DNA from: DATFVA01 sp963711455
GTDB taxonomy: Bacteria > Bacteroidota > Ignavibacteria > Ignavibacteriales > Ignavibacteriaceae
Direction: 5' to 3'
Length of the DNA stretch: 64,000 nt
Assembly: GCA_963711455.1 (NCBI GenBank)
Contig: CAVQEH010000004.1
Span: forward strand, 558,001-622,000
The position numbers and the translations under genes were made by a program. Below are positions 35,756 to 45,542 of this stretch, in pieces (the first letter of the stretch is position 1; every line of letters begins with the position of its first letter). Below the pieces are notes generated by a model. That model was not told the origin of the DNA, made no database searches, and was given only the letters and a program-made list of their open reading frames with translations.

Positions 35756-36958
35756 TTACTTAAGCCTGCTGATTATAAGCTCTGAGATTTTATCACCAAT
35801 ACTTAAAGAAGCTGTGGCTGCTGGTGATGGTGCATTTAAAACGTGAATCATTTTTTCTGATTCAACAATTCTGAAATCATCTGTGAGCTTCCCATCCCTT
35901 TCAAGAGCCTGTGCACGAACTCCTGCACCTCCCGGTTCAATATCTTCTTCCGTAATTTCAGGAATTAATTTCTGAAGTGATTTTACGAAAGCAGCTTTAC
36001 TTAATGAACGGTAAAATTCTTTGAAACCCATTTTATAATACTTGGCTGCCATTTTCCAGAAACCGGGGAAAGCTGCCATTTGTAAAACATCTGTTATAGA
36101 AAAATCATTGTGTGAATAACCTTCACGTTTAAATGCAAGCACTGCATTTGGTCCTGCTTCTACTCCGCCCTTTATCATTCTTGTAAAATGCACGCCAAGA
36201 AAAGGGAATTCGGGATCCGGCACAGGGTAGATCAGGTTCTTAACCAAATATTCTTTTTCTTTTTTTAGTTTATAATATTCTCCGCGGAAAGGTATAATCT
36301 GCAGCCCGGGATTAACTCCGCATTTTTTAGCAATCCTGTCGGAATAAAGCCCTCCGCAGTTGACCAGGAGACTACATTGAAATTCTTCCTGGGTTGTTTC
36401 TAAAATAAGCCGATCATTTTCTATAATTAAGGATAAAAACCTGCAATTGGTTTTTACTTCCCCATCTCTATGTTGAAATATCTCAGAATATTTTTTTGTT
36501 ACAGGCGTATAATCTACTATCCCTGTTTCAGGAACAAATAGTCCGGCTATTCCTGCTGCATAAGGTTCATATTTTTTTATTTCATCACCGCGTAATCTTT
36601 TAATTCCTTTTAATCCGTTAGCCGCTCCTCTTTCTTCAAGCATTTTAAGTAATGGAATTTCTGATTCTTCAGTTGCAACTACAATTTTTCCACAATGTTC
36701 ATGTTTAATATTATTTTCCTCACAAAACCTGTACATCCTTTCCCTGCCTTCAACACAGTTTTTTGCCTTAAGTGAACCCGGTTTGTAATAAAGACCGCTG
36801 TGAATCACACCGCTGTTATTTCCGGTTTGATGAGATGCAAGTTCATTTTCGGCTTCAATTACGGTAACAGGAATATTTCTTTTTTCTTTAAGGAGCATTG
36901 CGGTTGCCATTCCTACAATTCCGCCCCCTATAATTATAACATCAGCTGAAGTATTCAT
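35756..36958 (-). CDS. lhgO: L-2-hydroxyglutarate oxidase
   Basis: 400 residues. FAD motif 'VIIIGGGIVGMATAMLLKEK', then 'SHQTGNNSGVIHSGLYYKPG', a strong signature of LhgO-type DAO-fold oxidases, and C-terminal 'APSPAATASLSIGDKI'. The enzyme oxidises L-2-hydroxyglutarate to 2-oxoglutarate and passes electrons to the membrane quinone pool or oxygen. The central 'IKGGVEAGPNAVLAF' is also typical. First gene of a two-gene run with the glycosylase; no CsiD/GabDT neighbours, so it probably serves metabolite repair. Confidence 0.92.
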   Translation of the reverse strand: MNTSADVIIIGGGIVGMATAMLLKEKRNIPVTVIEAENELASHQTGNNSGVIHSGLYYKPGSLKAKNCVEGRERMYRFCEENNIKHEHCGKIVVATEESEIPLLKMLEERGAANGLKGIKRLRGDEIKKYEPYAAGIAGLFVPETGIVDYTPVTKKYSEIFQHRDGEVKTNCRFLSLIIENDRLILETTQEEFQCSLLVNCGGLYSDRIAKKCGVNPGLQIIPFRGEYYKLKKEKEYLVKNLIYPVPDPEFPFLGVHFTRMIKGGVEAGPNAVLAFKREGYSHNDFSITDVLQMAAFPGFWKMAAKYYKMGFKEFYRSLSKAAFVKSLQKLIPEITEEDIEPGGAGVRAQALERDGKLTDDFRIVESEKMIHVLNAPSPAATASLSIGDKISELIISRLK

Positions 36959-37098
36959 AAAATTTTTCTAATAATTATTATCGTGATAGTAAATTTACAT
37001 TTATGTTAAACTTTCTGCACTATTTTGTGTGTCACTTATCAGTAATTTCTGTTACTTTATCATTTAAGAAACCAGAGTTTAACAACAAAAAAAATCTT

Positions 37099-37377
37099 AT
37101 GAACAAAAAACAAAAAATAACTCTGCTTATTGGAATTACGATTATTGTACTTGCATTCATTGTATGGCTTTATTATGGGGGCGAACTTTTTACAAAAACA
37201 CAAGTCTTAATCGAAAAGAAGGACGAACTGTTCGGAACAACTTATAAGGAATGGAAAAATCAGTTTATCTGGGGACTTGATTACACTTTATATGTAAGCG
37301 GTGCAGCTGTTCTTGTATGCGGCATTTTATTTTTTGTATTCAGAAAAAAAAGGAAATTAAATGAAACGAGCAATTAA
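37099..37377 (+). CDS. Small membrane protein, two helices
   Basis: 92 residues from ATG 37099. The frame is open from 37003, but the extension is not protein-like and the internal Met is followed by a normal start 'MNKKQKITLL'. Two hydrophobic segments ('LLIGITIIVLAFIVWLYYGG' and 'YVSGAAVLVCGILFFVF') with a soluble loop of about 35 residues containing 'KTQVLIEKKDELFGTTYKEW'. No family recognised. It overlaps the YceI gene by 17 bases, so they are co-translated. Confidence 0.6.
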   Translation: MNKKQKITLLIGITIIVLAFIVWLYYGGELFTKTQVLIEKKDELFGTTYKEWKNQFIWGLDYTLYVSGAAVLVCGILFFVFRKKRKLNETSN

Positions 37378-37999
37378 ACTTTCTTTAATTATAATATTAT
37401 TTTCATCATTAATTTTTGCACAGGGATTTAATGTTAAAGCCACCGGCGAACAGATATTTAACTTTAAACCGGGAGAAATAAACCAGGCATCTTTTTACAG
37501 CACAACAACTCTTGAGGATGTGCAGGGATTGACAAAAGAAATAAGCGGAACAATAACTTTTAATGTAAACGATTTCAGTACAGTACACGGCGAAATATCA
37601 TTCCCGGTTTTATCTTTAAATACCGGTATCAGGAAAATGGTTGAGGATTTGAGAAGCGATTCATGGCTTAATGCGGAAAAATATCCCGAAATTTCTTTTA
37701 AAGTAAAAAAGGCAGTGAATATAAAACAAATTTCCGACAGCAAAATTGAAGCTGATGTCATAGGTGATTTCTTTTTGCACGGAGTAACAAAAGAAGATAC
37801 TGCACACGCAACAATTACTTACCTTGATGAAAGTCCTATAACTCAGCAGAGAATGCCGGGAGACTTATTAGGTGTACAGGCAAAGTTTGCAATAAAATTA
37901 TCTGATTATAACATTAAACATATGCTGTTAGGAAAAAGGGTGGCAGAAAAAATTGATATAACTGTTAACCTTGTCGGTTCGAATAAGGTATCGCTGTAG
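37361..37999 (+). CDS. YceI-family secreted protein
   Basis: 212 residues with a signal peptide ('LSLIIILFSSLIFAQG'). YceI features: 'ASFYSTTTLEDVQGLTKEIS', 'SFPVLSLNTGIRKMVEDLRS', 'WLNAEKYPEISFKVKK' and 'VIGDFFLHGVTKEDTAHATI'. YceI proteins are lipocalin-like barrels that bind polyisoprenoid or other hydrophobic ligands in the periplasm. Start ATG 37361 overlaps the preceding membrane protein gene. Confidence 0.9.
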   Translation: MKRAIKLSLIIILFSSLIFAQGFNVKATGEQIFNFKPGEINQASFYSTTTLEDVQGLTKEISGTITFNVNDFSTVHGEISFPVLSLNTGIRKMVEDLRSDSWLNAEKYPEISFKVKKAVNIKQISDSKIEADVIGDFFLHGVTKEDTAHATITYLDESPITQQRMPGDLLGVQAKFAIKLSDYNIKHMLLGKRVAEKIDITVNLVGSNKVSL

Positions 38000-38072
38000 A
38001 AATTTTAGTTTTTCTTCTGTCACGATACAACCGAGACAGCCGGGGAAATCAAAAAAACCACATAGGTAGTAA

Positions 38073-39386
38073 TTATCTCTTTCCGATTACTATTAAAGCA
38101 CTACCTACTATTCCTCCATTTGAATTTGACCCGCACAAAACTATAGTATTATTTTTAATCGCCGCACCTAAAAAGTCTCCTGTTCCTGAGAGTTCCTGGA
38201 AAACTTTCCAGCTAATGCCATTGAAATGAACTACAAATCCAAAATCTCCCGCTGCAATGATATTATTATAATTATCTCCTCTTATAGCTTCAGTAAAGTA
38301 ATTTGGAAGGTTTACTTCTCTCCAATTATTATTCTGATATACATTTATTCCGCCCCCGCATATGTAAACAGGTGAGTACTGATTCTTAAACCATACTCCT
38401 TTTAACCATCTGTCATTGTAAGGCCAATCTAATGTATCTTTTACTTGACCGCTTGAGACAGCCAGCAATCGATATTCTCCTGTATGTAGAATATTTGAAG
38501 CAACCGTTAAAACAGAATTTGTTGAAATATTATTATATCCCCAAATGTCATTTAAGTTAGTTGCAGTTCCGCTTTCTATTCTACTCCATTGTCTGTTTTT
38601 GTAATGAGCTAAACTTCCGGAGTTTCCAACAACATATATATCATTCTTAGAAGTTCCCCATATTTTGTTAATTGCCCCGGTTAATAATGGGTTTACCTCA
38701 CAATCTAAAATAACAGTGTTTCCATCGAACCAGCCAATACTTCCTCCATTAGTGATTACTAAATCAGAATCAGAAAATGCCCAAATTGCTTTTAGGGGCG
38801 GAAATTCAATTGCACTACAGCTTCCATAATATCGAATTCTTTTTAATTTTCATTGGCTTCCATCCCAGTGTACAGCATTATAAGCATTTGGGTCAGGCAC
38901 TCCGGTAGAATCCAGCAAATAAATCTCACCTACTGCCCAGATATTATTCTCGTCTATTATTGCAACATCATTAAGCTCGCTGCTGCCTGCTGCAGGATCC
39001 CCGAAACTAAACATTTGCCAGGTGTAGTCGTGGGAGATGGTGTCCATAGTTGTAACGGTAAGCGAATTGCTTGATTTGCTGATTGACTTAATGACTGATT
39101 GAAATTTGTATGTGTGGTTGGGGAGAAGTGAATCTACATAAAGCAATGTGTCTGCACTGTTCAGATTGATTGAGTGAGTTACACTGTCATCCTGCTTTAA
39201 TGTTACTTCTGCAGGGGGATTGACATTTTTAGTTGTCAACCTTAGCCACACTTCTGTGCAGCTTGTGTCTGCAAGGGTTAAATTTATTTTAGGCTGATCA
39301 CCCGGAGGAATTGGATTATCCTTTTTGCAGGATAACATTATAAGAGATAAAAAAATTACGATTGCGGCGAACAAAAAAATTTTCAC
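38073..39386 (-). pseudogene. Propeller-type lipoprotein with one in-frame TGA
   Basis: A 438-codon frame including the stop, continuous except for one TGA at plus-strand 38850-38852. Before it: a lipoprotein signal (lipobox IMLSCKK) and a fibronectin-like region to 'AYNAVHWDGSQ'. After it: 'KLKRIRYYGSCSAIEF', then repeats such as 'IWGTSKNDIYVVGNSG', 'VWFKNQYSPVYICGGG' and 'AIRGDNYNNIIAAGDFG', ending 'GSALIVIGKR'. Intact relatives, as I recall, read HWDGSQW here, so Trp TGG has become TGA. Relatives in Ignavibacteria are often labelled 'glucosyltransferase', without sequence reason that I can see. No other stop or shift occurs, so the lesion is very recent, an error, or read through. Confidence 0.75.
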
Positions 39387-39620
39387 GCTATCCCCATAGT
39401 ATTATTTATGATAACATCAGCAGGATTAAGTTTATAAAAGCCTTACTTGTTTCCCGCTGAAAAAACCCTAAAGAACTACAAAAAATTTTACACAAAAATA
39501 AATTAAGTATCAATGGTTTTAAATTTTCTATTAACACAATGTTGGTATTTCTTCAATTTTTACCTCAATTGAACATTTCTTTATATTTACACTTCTTTCA
39601 AACTAACAGTTTAATTACAG

Positions 39621-40151
39621 ATGAAAAAAACAATAACCGTATTCGGCAGTTCAAAACCAAAAGAAAATGAAGAACAATTTAATACTGCTTTTCGGCTTGG
39701 TTCTCTTCTTGCTCAAAAAGGATTTAATGTTTGTACAGGCGGCTACCAGGGAATAATGAATGCCGTAAGTAAAGGTGCAAATGAAAATGGTGCAGAAGCA
39801 ATAGGAATAACAGTAAACGGCTGGGGAGCAATTCAAAGCAGGTATTTAACAAAAGAAATAAAATGCAATGATTTAAATGAACGGCTTCAGAAGCTCATTA
39901 GCTATGGAGACGGTTATGTTATTTTACAGGGAGGAACCGGTACCTTGCTTGAGCTTGCATTTATCTGGGAGTTGATGAATAAAAAATTGCTTCCTGTAAA
40001 ACCAATTGCAACTCACTCTGTTATGTGGAAAGAAATTGCAGAAATAATTGACAAGCAGTTGTTATTTGAAAACAGGGTGACCGGGCTGGTAAAAAACTTT
40101 GAAACTGTTGAAGAGATAGTTGAATATCTTGAGAGCAACCTTCGAGGTTAG
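39621..40151 (+). CDS. LOG-family Rossmann-fold protein (nucleoside-monophosphate phosphoribohydrolase-like)
   Basis: 176 residues. 'TVFGSSKPKENEEQF', 'VCTGGYQGIMNAVSKGA' and 'GYVILQGGTGTLLELAFIWE' follow the LOG/lysine-decarboxylase-like (TIGR00725/00730) pattern. The canonical PGGxGTxxE motif has Gln in place of Pro here, with the Gly-Gly-x-Gly-Thr and Glu kept. Members split nucleoside 5'-monophosphates into base and ribose 5-phosphate. Cytoplasmic. It is preceded by a 234-base intergenic region and convergent with the GT9 gene. Confidence 0.85.
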   Translation: MKKTITVFGSSKPKENEEQFNTAFRLGSLLAQKGFNVCTGGYQGIMNAVSKGANENGAEAIGITVNGWGAIQSRYLTKEIKCNDLNERLQKLISYGDGYVILQGGTGTLLELAFIWELMNKKLLPVKPIATHSVMWKEIAEIIDKQLLFENRVTGLVKNFETVEEIVEYLESNLRG

Positions 40152-40169
40152 CAAATTGTTTGCGGAGCT

Positions 40170-41228
40170 TTAACTTCGAAGGTTTACCACAGCATTATAA
40201 ACCATATCAACTGTTAGCTCTTTTATACATTTAAAGAGAACATCTTCACGAAAACATATTAATGGACGTGGTGAATAAATAAAGCAGGGAGAACAATCTA
40301 AATTTAACCTTACAATTTTATGCTCCGTTTTCCAGGGATGAATATAATGAGGATTAGTCGGTCCAAGGATAGCCACAACTTTTAACTTCAATGCAGAAGC
40401 AACGTGCATCAAACTGGAGTCATTGGAAACAAAAATATTACACTTTGCCATAATCGCTGCACTTTCAGGCAAGTTGCCGGATTCAATTATAAAAGCTTTT
40501 TCAGAATTTATTAAATCCTTAATTTGTCTTTTAAGTTCTTTTTCTTCCGGTCCGCCGAAGATTATTATTTTTGTATTCTTCTCTTCAATTAATTTTTTGC
40601 CAAGCTCAGCAAACTTTTCAGGCTCCCATCTTCTTTTAATATGATTTTTAAGTGTGGCTGAACCAGGGTGGAATCCTATTAATTTATCGGAATCTTCTAT
40701 GTTATTTTCTGAAAGAAATTTTTGAGCAAAATTTTCATCCTCTTTTATTAAGGGAAAATTCAGTGCCGGCTCTTCATCAAATTTTTTATTTAATAGCTTC
40801 TCAACAAGCTCTATATTGGTTTGAACGTTATGTGTTTCATCATTTTCAAGCACATTTATATTGTTCAGATCACCAAGGTTTTGTAAATCTTTTCTAAGAT
40901 ATTTTACTCCTGCTCTCTTTTCCGCACCGATTAAAAAATTTATCAGGTTATATTCCTTCCTGTTTGAAGGATAAACATTTATTGATGCGTCATATTTATG
41001 CCTGAGCCTCATAATATATTTTAAAGATTGTACTACCCCTTCTTTCAAAAAATCAAAATAGAAAACATTGTTGAAGCCGTAATTTCTTTCATACATATCC
41101 TTAACTCCCTTATACATAACAAGTGCATCAATCTGTGCGTCCGGCATCTCTTTACGCATTAGCTGCAAAGCAGGAGTAAACATAAGTGCATCCCCGATTC
41201 CCGAGAGTGCAAGAACAAGTATTTTCAT
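40170..41228 (-). CDS. Glycosyltransferase family 9 (heptosyltransferase-like)
   Basis: 352 residues. N-terminal 'ILVLALSGIGDALMFTPALQ' and C-terminal 'IFVSNDSSLMHVASALKLKV' with 'AILGPTNPHYIHPW' are hallmarks of ADP-heptose:LPS heptosyltransferases (GT-B fold). 'IGFHPGSATLKNHIKRRWEP' gives the nucleotide-sugar region. It presumably adds a sugar to lipid A core or another surface glycan on the cytoplasmic face. The following glycosyltransferase genes suggest a surface-glycan neighbourhood. Confidence 0.92.
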   Translation of the reverse strand: MKILVLALSGIGDALMFTPALQLMRKEMPDAQIDALVMYKGVKDMYERNYGFNNVFYFDFLKEGVVQSLKYIMRLRHKYDASINVYPSNRKEYNLINFLIGAEKRAGVKYLRKDLQNLGDLNNINVLENDETHNVQTNIELVEKLLNKKFDEEPALNFPLIKEDENFAQKFLSENNIEDSDKLIGFHPGSATLKNHIKRRWEPEKFAELGKKLIEEKNTKIIIFGGPEEKELKRQIKDLINSEKAFIIESGNLPESAAIMAKCNIFVSNDSSLMHVASALKLKVVAILGPTNPHYIHPWKTEHKIVRLNLDCSPCFIYSPRPLICFREDVLFKCIKELTVDMVYNAVVNLRS

Positions 41229-41268
41229 TTTGAAATAAGTTTATTAATCAGTTTCTATTGTACAAAAA

Positions 41269-41299
41269 ATAAGCGGCAAAAGAGCCGCTTATATTAAAA
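41269..41299 (-). terminator. Intrinsic terminator of the DUF2723 gene
   Basis: Perfect 9-base arms ATAAGCGGC/GCCGCTTAT (41269-41277 and 41284-41292) with a 6-base loop. On the minus strand the stem is followed by TTTTTTG. It lies 21 bases past the end of the DUF2723 membrane glycosyltransferase gene. Confidence 0.8.
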
Positions 41300-41313
41300 A
41301 TTTTGCGGGTGAT

Positions 41314-44304
41314 TTATTTCCCTGTAGTATCAGGTTTGGGAATTGTATCCTGACCATTCCTGGTAAGACTTTCATATTTAGCAATGTTAGCTTTAACATT
41401 CCGGTCGTTCGGATACATTTCGCCTAACCTTTGCCAGATTCCCAGCAGCTTGTTATTATCTTTCAGATTCTCATATGTTTCAATTAATATCCTGTAAGGA
41501 TTATAATACGACTGAACATCCTCAGGATTTTGTTCCAATCTTATTAACGCTTGTTTTTCTACTTCACCGGCAATTTCTTTGTATTGTTTTTGTGCACCGG
41601 CATTGTAATACATATTGCCCACTTCAAACAGGATTTCATAATCCATTGGGATAACTTCACGTGGTATATCCTTTTCCATTTCATCAAGTGTTGCAACCGC
41701 CTGCTGATCTTTATTTGTATTCAAATAATATATTGCGAGACGCATAAAAGCATTACGATAATTCTGTGTCATCCTTACATGATTATCATCAAAAAAGATA
41801 TGTGGATTATTAAGCCCTCTGAATTTAAATCCGGGTTTATAAGTTTTACTGTAGCCCGGGTTTTCTGTCAGTTCTTTCTCCAATTTTTCCTGATTTACAA
41901 ATTCGATTCCCGGTTGCCTCTTTTCAGGAACAAGGCGAAGTGCCATACCTTCCATCTTTAAATAATCCTGAAGCCCGATTTTACTGTCATCGGAACAGGT
42001 TACTGCGAAATATATCGGGCGCTGCCAGTTATTATCCTGTACAATTTCTTTAACCATAAGATCCTGAACCCTGACTGCCTTAACCTTACCAAAGGTAAGA
42101 GTATTCTTCATAGTAAATTGAATATCTCCCTGCTTCATAACCGATGAATCGGAGATATCATATCTCTGGTAAACATCTGTAAGAGTCTGCTGACTGTTAG
42201 TTTTGGGAACCGGTATTGTTATTTTCTGAGGATCCCATTGAATAGGTCTTAGCTGATCAATTTCGGCATTGCTCATATTTATGTTCACAGTTCCAACTCC
42301 ATAAGGATCATCGTTTTTCAATTGTTCAATATACCAGTTGGTATTAAGTAAGCTGAGATTTGCAATTTTAACATCCCTCCGGATTCCTTCAACATCCTGC
42401 AAATACCATAAAGGAAAAGTATCATTATCACCATTTGTAAAAAGTACAGCATTTGGTGCACAGCTTTGAAGAAGATTGTATGAATAATCCCATGGCACCC
42501 AGTTTTTGGAACGGTCGTGTGTAAAGTAGTTTGTTACAAGCATATTATAAGGAACAAAAACCACCCCAAAAGCCAGCATTCCAACAACGCTTGCTGTTTT
42601 TAAACTCTCCTGGTTTATCTTTTCCATTAAAAGATCAATAATACCGCGCATACCTATGGCTATCCAGATTGAAAAAACAAAGAAAGCACCCACATAAAAG
42701 TAATCTCTTTCACGGGGCTGAGGCTGCTGCTGGTTCTGGTAAAAAGCTGTGAGATAACCCATCAGAATAAACATAACCATAAATGTAGAAGCCATCTTCC
42801 AATCTTTTTTAAAATGGAAGTAAATACCCAAAAGCCCGAGCAGAAGTGGAATGGCATAAAGAGAATCCTTTGCATCACCGGCAAAATGAATTCCCCCTAG
42901 AATATTTCCAAAGAAATTACCAACCTGGTTAAACGGAGCTATATCCGGACCATCATCCTGCTGCCATCCTTCACGACCAGCATAATTCCAAAACCAGTAG
43001 CGCGTCATCATATGGTTCATCTGGTAGCGCCAGAAGAAGTCGAGGTCACTTGAATAATCATTATATACAACCATCTGGTGAGGTTCTGTTGCAAACCTTC
43101 TCTTAAAAATCGGAAAGTCGCCATATTGCTCTCTGTTTAGATAACTTACAAGCTCTGTAAAATTATCAGGATCATTTTCATTCATTGGCGGGGTCATATT
43201 TGAACGGATTATGACCATTGAGTAAGTGGTAAACCCAATAAGCACTAAAATAAATGACATTAAAATCAGGTGAAGTGTGGGCTTGCTTTCCCTCCTTGAA
43301 TATATAACCCCATACCACAAAGCACCAAAAATAACAAATATTATTACAGCAGCCAGAAAACTATTATCACCTGCAATATCTGCCATCAGGCCGGGTAACA
43401 TTTTTACAACTCCGGGGTAAACGACAAAAAGCGCAATTCCTCCTATTATTAATGGTAAGTAAAATGAATTTCGCGTAAATACCTGCTTATAAAAAATTCC
43501 CATTATAAGAGCACTAATACCAAGGGCTACGAGTTTAAATTTAGTGTCGTATGCCTGGTATTCCTCCGGCGAAGGCGGCGTAGTAGAAGTTGCACTTGCC
43601 CACATTGCAAGTGAAAAAACTATAATCACCGCAACGTGAATCAAAAATATATAAGCTGTTTTCTTACAGGCTTCTTCATCAACCAGATATTTTCTGAAGA
43701 GAATAACCATAGTAACCGGGACAATAGCAAGTATTGCCATAAGATGAACACCTGTTGCAATACCAATGAGATATGCGATCATAAGTATATATTTTTCATT
43801 GTCTGTTCTGTCCGCCTGCTCATACCATCTTACAATTAGCCAGGTAACAAATGCCACGAGAAAAATACTGGAAGCATAAACTTCAGCTTCAACTCCATTG
43901 AACCAGAAAGTATCACTGAATGAAAATGAGAGGGCGCCAATCGAAGCAGCGAGATACGTGGCAACAGCATCCAGTGTATTCTTAGGAGTTTTTCCGCGGT
44001 AAGCTTCTATCAGCTTAACTGCGATTAAATACAGGAATAATATCGTAAATGCACTGGCTAGTACAGATATGGTATTAACTCTTAAGCCAATGTTCTCCAC
44101 AAAAGGAACCATTGAGAAAACTTTACCGAGCAGCGTAAAGAAAGGGGCTCCCGGGGGATGCGGAACCTGAAGATATCTTGCAGAAGCTATGAATTCACCG
44201 CAGTCCCAGAAAGAAACCGAGGGCTGTACGGTAGAGAACAAAACAAACAGAGATATCAGGAAAGTTACAGCCGCAAATATTTTGTGAAGAACTTTATTGC
44301 TCAT
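41314..44304 (-). CDS. DUF2723 / GT117 membrane O-mannosyltransferase-like protein
   Basis: 996 residues. N-terminal 'QPSVSFWDCGEFIASARYLQ' then 'VPHPPGAPFF' is the DUF2723 signature and contains the acidic Asp-Cys-Gly-Glu expected of GT-C enzymes in the first extracytoplasmic loop. About 12 hydrophobic segments follow to residue ~620, then a soluble region with 'TNGDNDTFPLWYLQDVEGI' and a TPR-like C-terminus. The family is abundant in Bacteroidota and probably transfers mannose-type sugars from a lipid carrier to periplasmic proteins. Ends at a strong terminator. Confidence 0.92.
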   Translation of the reverse strand: MSNKVLHKIFAAVTFLISLFVLFSTVQPSVSFWDCGEFIASARYLQVPHPPGAPFFTLLGKVFSMVPFVENIGLRVNTISVLASAFTILFLYLIAVKLIEAYRGKTPKNTLDAVATYLAASIGALSFSFSDTFWFNGVEAEVYASSIFLVAFVTWLIVRWYEQADRTDNEKYILMIAYLIGIATGVHLMAILAIVPVTMVILFRKYLVDEEACKKTAYIFLIHVAVIIVFSLAMWASATSTTPPSPEEYQAYDTKFKLVALGISALIMGIFYKQVFTRNSFYLPLIIGGIALFVVYPGVVKMLPGLMADIAGDNSFLAAVIIFVIFGALWYGVIYSRRESKPTLHLILMSFILVLIGFTTYSMVIIRSNMTPPMNENDPDNFTELVSYLNREQYGDFPIFKRRFATEPHQMVVYNDYSSDLDFFWRYQMNHMMTRYWFWNYAGREGWQQDDGPDIAPFNQVGNFFGNILGGIHFAGDAKDSLYAIPLLLGLLGIYFHFKKDWKMASTFMVMFILMGYLTAFYQNQQQPQPRERDYFYVGAFFVFSIWIAIGMRGIIDLLMEKINQESLKTASVVGMLAFGVVFVPYNMLVTNYFTHDRSKNWVPWDYSYNLLQSCAPNAVLFTNGDNDTFPLWYLQDVEGIRRDVKIANLSLLNTNWYIEQLKNDDPYGVGTVNINMSNAEIDQLRPIQWDPQKITIPVPKTNSQQTLTDVYQRYDISDSSVMKQGDIQFTMKNTLTFGKVKAVRVQDLMVKEIVQDNNWQRPIYFAVTCSDDSKIGLQDYLKMEGMALRLVPEKRQPGIEFVNQEKLEKELTENPGYSKTYKPGFKFRGLNNPHIFFDDNHVRMTQNYRNAFMRLAIYYLNTNKDQQAVATLDEMEKDIPREVIPMDYEILFEVGNMYYNAGAQKQYKEIAGEVEKQALIRLEQNPEDVQSYYNPYRILIETYENLKDNNKLLGIWQRLGEMYPNDRNVKANIAKYESLTRNGQDTIPKPDTTGK

Positions 44305-44449
44305 TATAACCTCAAAATGAAAAGAATCAAAAAATACTTACAATGATTTTATTTATCAATGATAAAATTGTATGTGGATTATGGGTTTCTCCCCTAATAC
44401 CTGGCGAAACAGGGATGAAATCGTTAATAAATAATCCCGGGTTTTAATT

Positions 44450-44677
44450 TTATTGCTCTTCTTTTTTCTTAAACAGATTTTCCAGTTTTGTCCTGTCTGC
44501 CGGGACGTAATATTTATCGTATAAATCTTTAAGTTCCTTTAATGAAACTGTATCAAAATCCTCTTCATCCTTATGCATTTTCTGAAACATCTTGTACATT
44601 TCAGTTTCTTCACGTGTGAACTTCCTCTCATATTTTCTTAAAGCATCCAAATATTTTTGCTGATCTCTGAAAGCCAT
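44450..44677 (-). CDS. Small charged protein of unknown function
   Basis: 75 residues from ATG 44677, chosen because GGAGG lies five bases upstream (an earlier in-frame ATG at 44689 lies just before this site). The protein is highly charged and helical: 'QQKYLDALRKYERKFTREE', then 'MYKMFQKMHKDEEDFDTVS'. No cysteine, no membrane segment, no family recognised. Good ribosome binding site and codon pattern support a real gene. Confidence 0.6.
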   Translation of the reverse strand: MAFRDQQKYLDALRKYERKFTREETEMYKMFQKMHKDEEDFDTVSLKELKDLYDKYYVPADRTKLENLFKKKEEQ

Positions 44678-44891
44678 AATATCCTCCATAATTCTATGAG
44701 GGAAAAGAAATATTGTATGTCAACTTAACTATTATATTTTTCAAATAACAGATGCAAAATGTGAATCTTGCAAGCGGCAGTTTATTTAGAATGAATCTTA
44801 TTTCGGTAAAGATTATATTTGTGTAATAATCTCCTAAAACGAATATTTGACGAATTTGTGAATATAAAAGTTCATACCGGGCTATTAATAA

Positions 44892-45542
44892 ATGAATCCT
44901 GAAAAGCATTTGGTTTCTGTAATTCTTACTGTTTTTAACAGGGAGAACTCGTTAAAAAGGTCTATTAATTCACTTTTATCACAATTTTTGTGTAACTGGG
45001 AACTTATTGCAATAGATGATGGAAGCACTGATAATTCAAACAAAATTCTCAGAGAGTACGAAAATCTTTTTGAAAATATTAAAGTATTTAAGCAGGCAAA
45101 CAGGAAACTTGCATACAGTCGTAACCGGGGAATAAACCTTTCGGCGGGTGATTTTATTACTTTCCTTGATAGTGATGATGAATACAAACCTGATCATTTA
45201 TTGTTAAGAATGAATTTTATGAATAATCATCCGGAAATTGATTTTATTCATGGCGGTATGAAAGTTATTGGCGATGAGTTTGTGAGAGACAAAGATAATC
45301 CATACTGTTTTGTCCATCTTTCCGAATGTACGATTGGAGCCACTTTCTTTGGAAAAAGGAATGTGTTTCAGTCACTTAACGGCTTTAAGGAAAATATTTA
45401 CAGTGAAGATTCAGAATTTCTTAAAAGAGCTTCAGAAAAATTTAAAATTAAAAAAGTGAATTTTGATACTTACATTTATCACCGTGAAAACACAGACAGT
45501 ATAACACATAATTATGCCCCCGAAAAAATTCAGCTACTATAA
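44892..45542 (+). CDS. Glycosyltransferase family 2
   Basis: 216 residues, short for the family. 'VSVILTVFNRENSLKRSINS' opens the GT-A fold, 'LIAIDDGSTDNS' binds the nucleotide, 'YSRNRGINLSAGDFITFLDS' followed by DDEY carries the metal-binding DxD. 'IYSEDSEFLKRASEKF' is the catalytic-acid region. It overlaps the pseudouridine synthase gene by 29 bases. Sugar unknown; likely a surface glycan. Confidence 0.9.
   Translation: MNPEKHLVSVILTVFNRENSLKRSINSLLSQFLCNWELIAIDDGSTDNSNKILREYENLFENIKVFKQANRKLAYSRNRGINLSAGDFITFLDSDDEYKPDHLLLRMNFMNNHPEIDFIHGGMKVIGDEFVRDKDNPYCFVHLSECTIGATFFGKRNVFQSLNGFKENIYSEDSEFLKRASEKFKIKKVNFDTYIYHRENTDSITHNYAPEKIQLL

Noticed and set aside
36959..37098. Upstream extension of the 92-residue membrane protein frame to 37003
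   Set aside because: No ribosome binding site and not protein-like; the ATG at 37099 begins a normal N-terminus.
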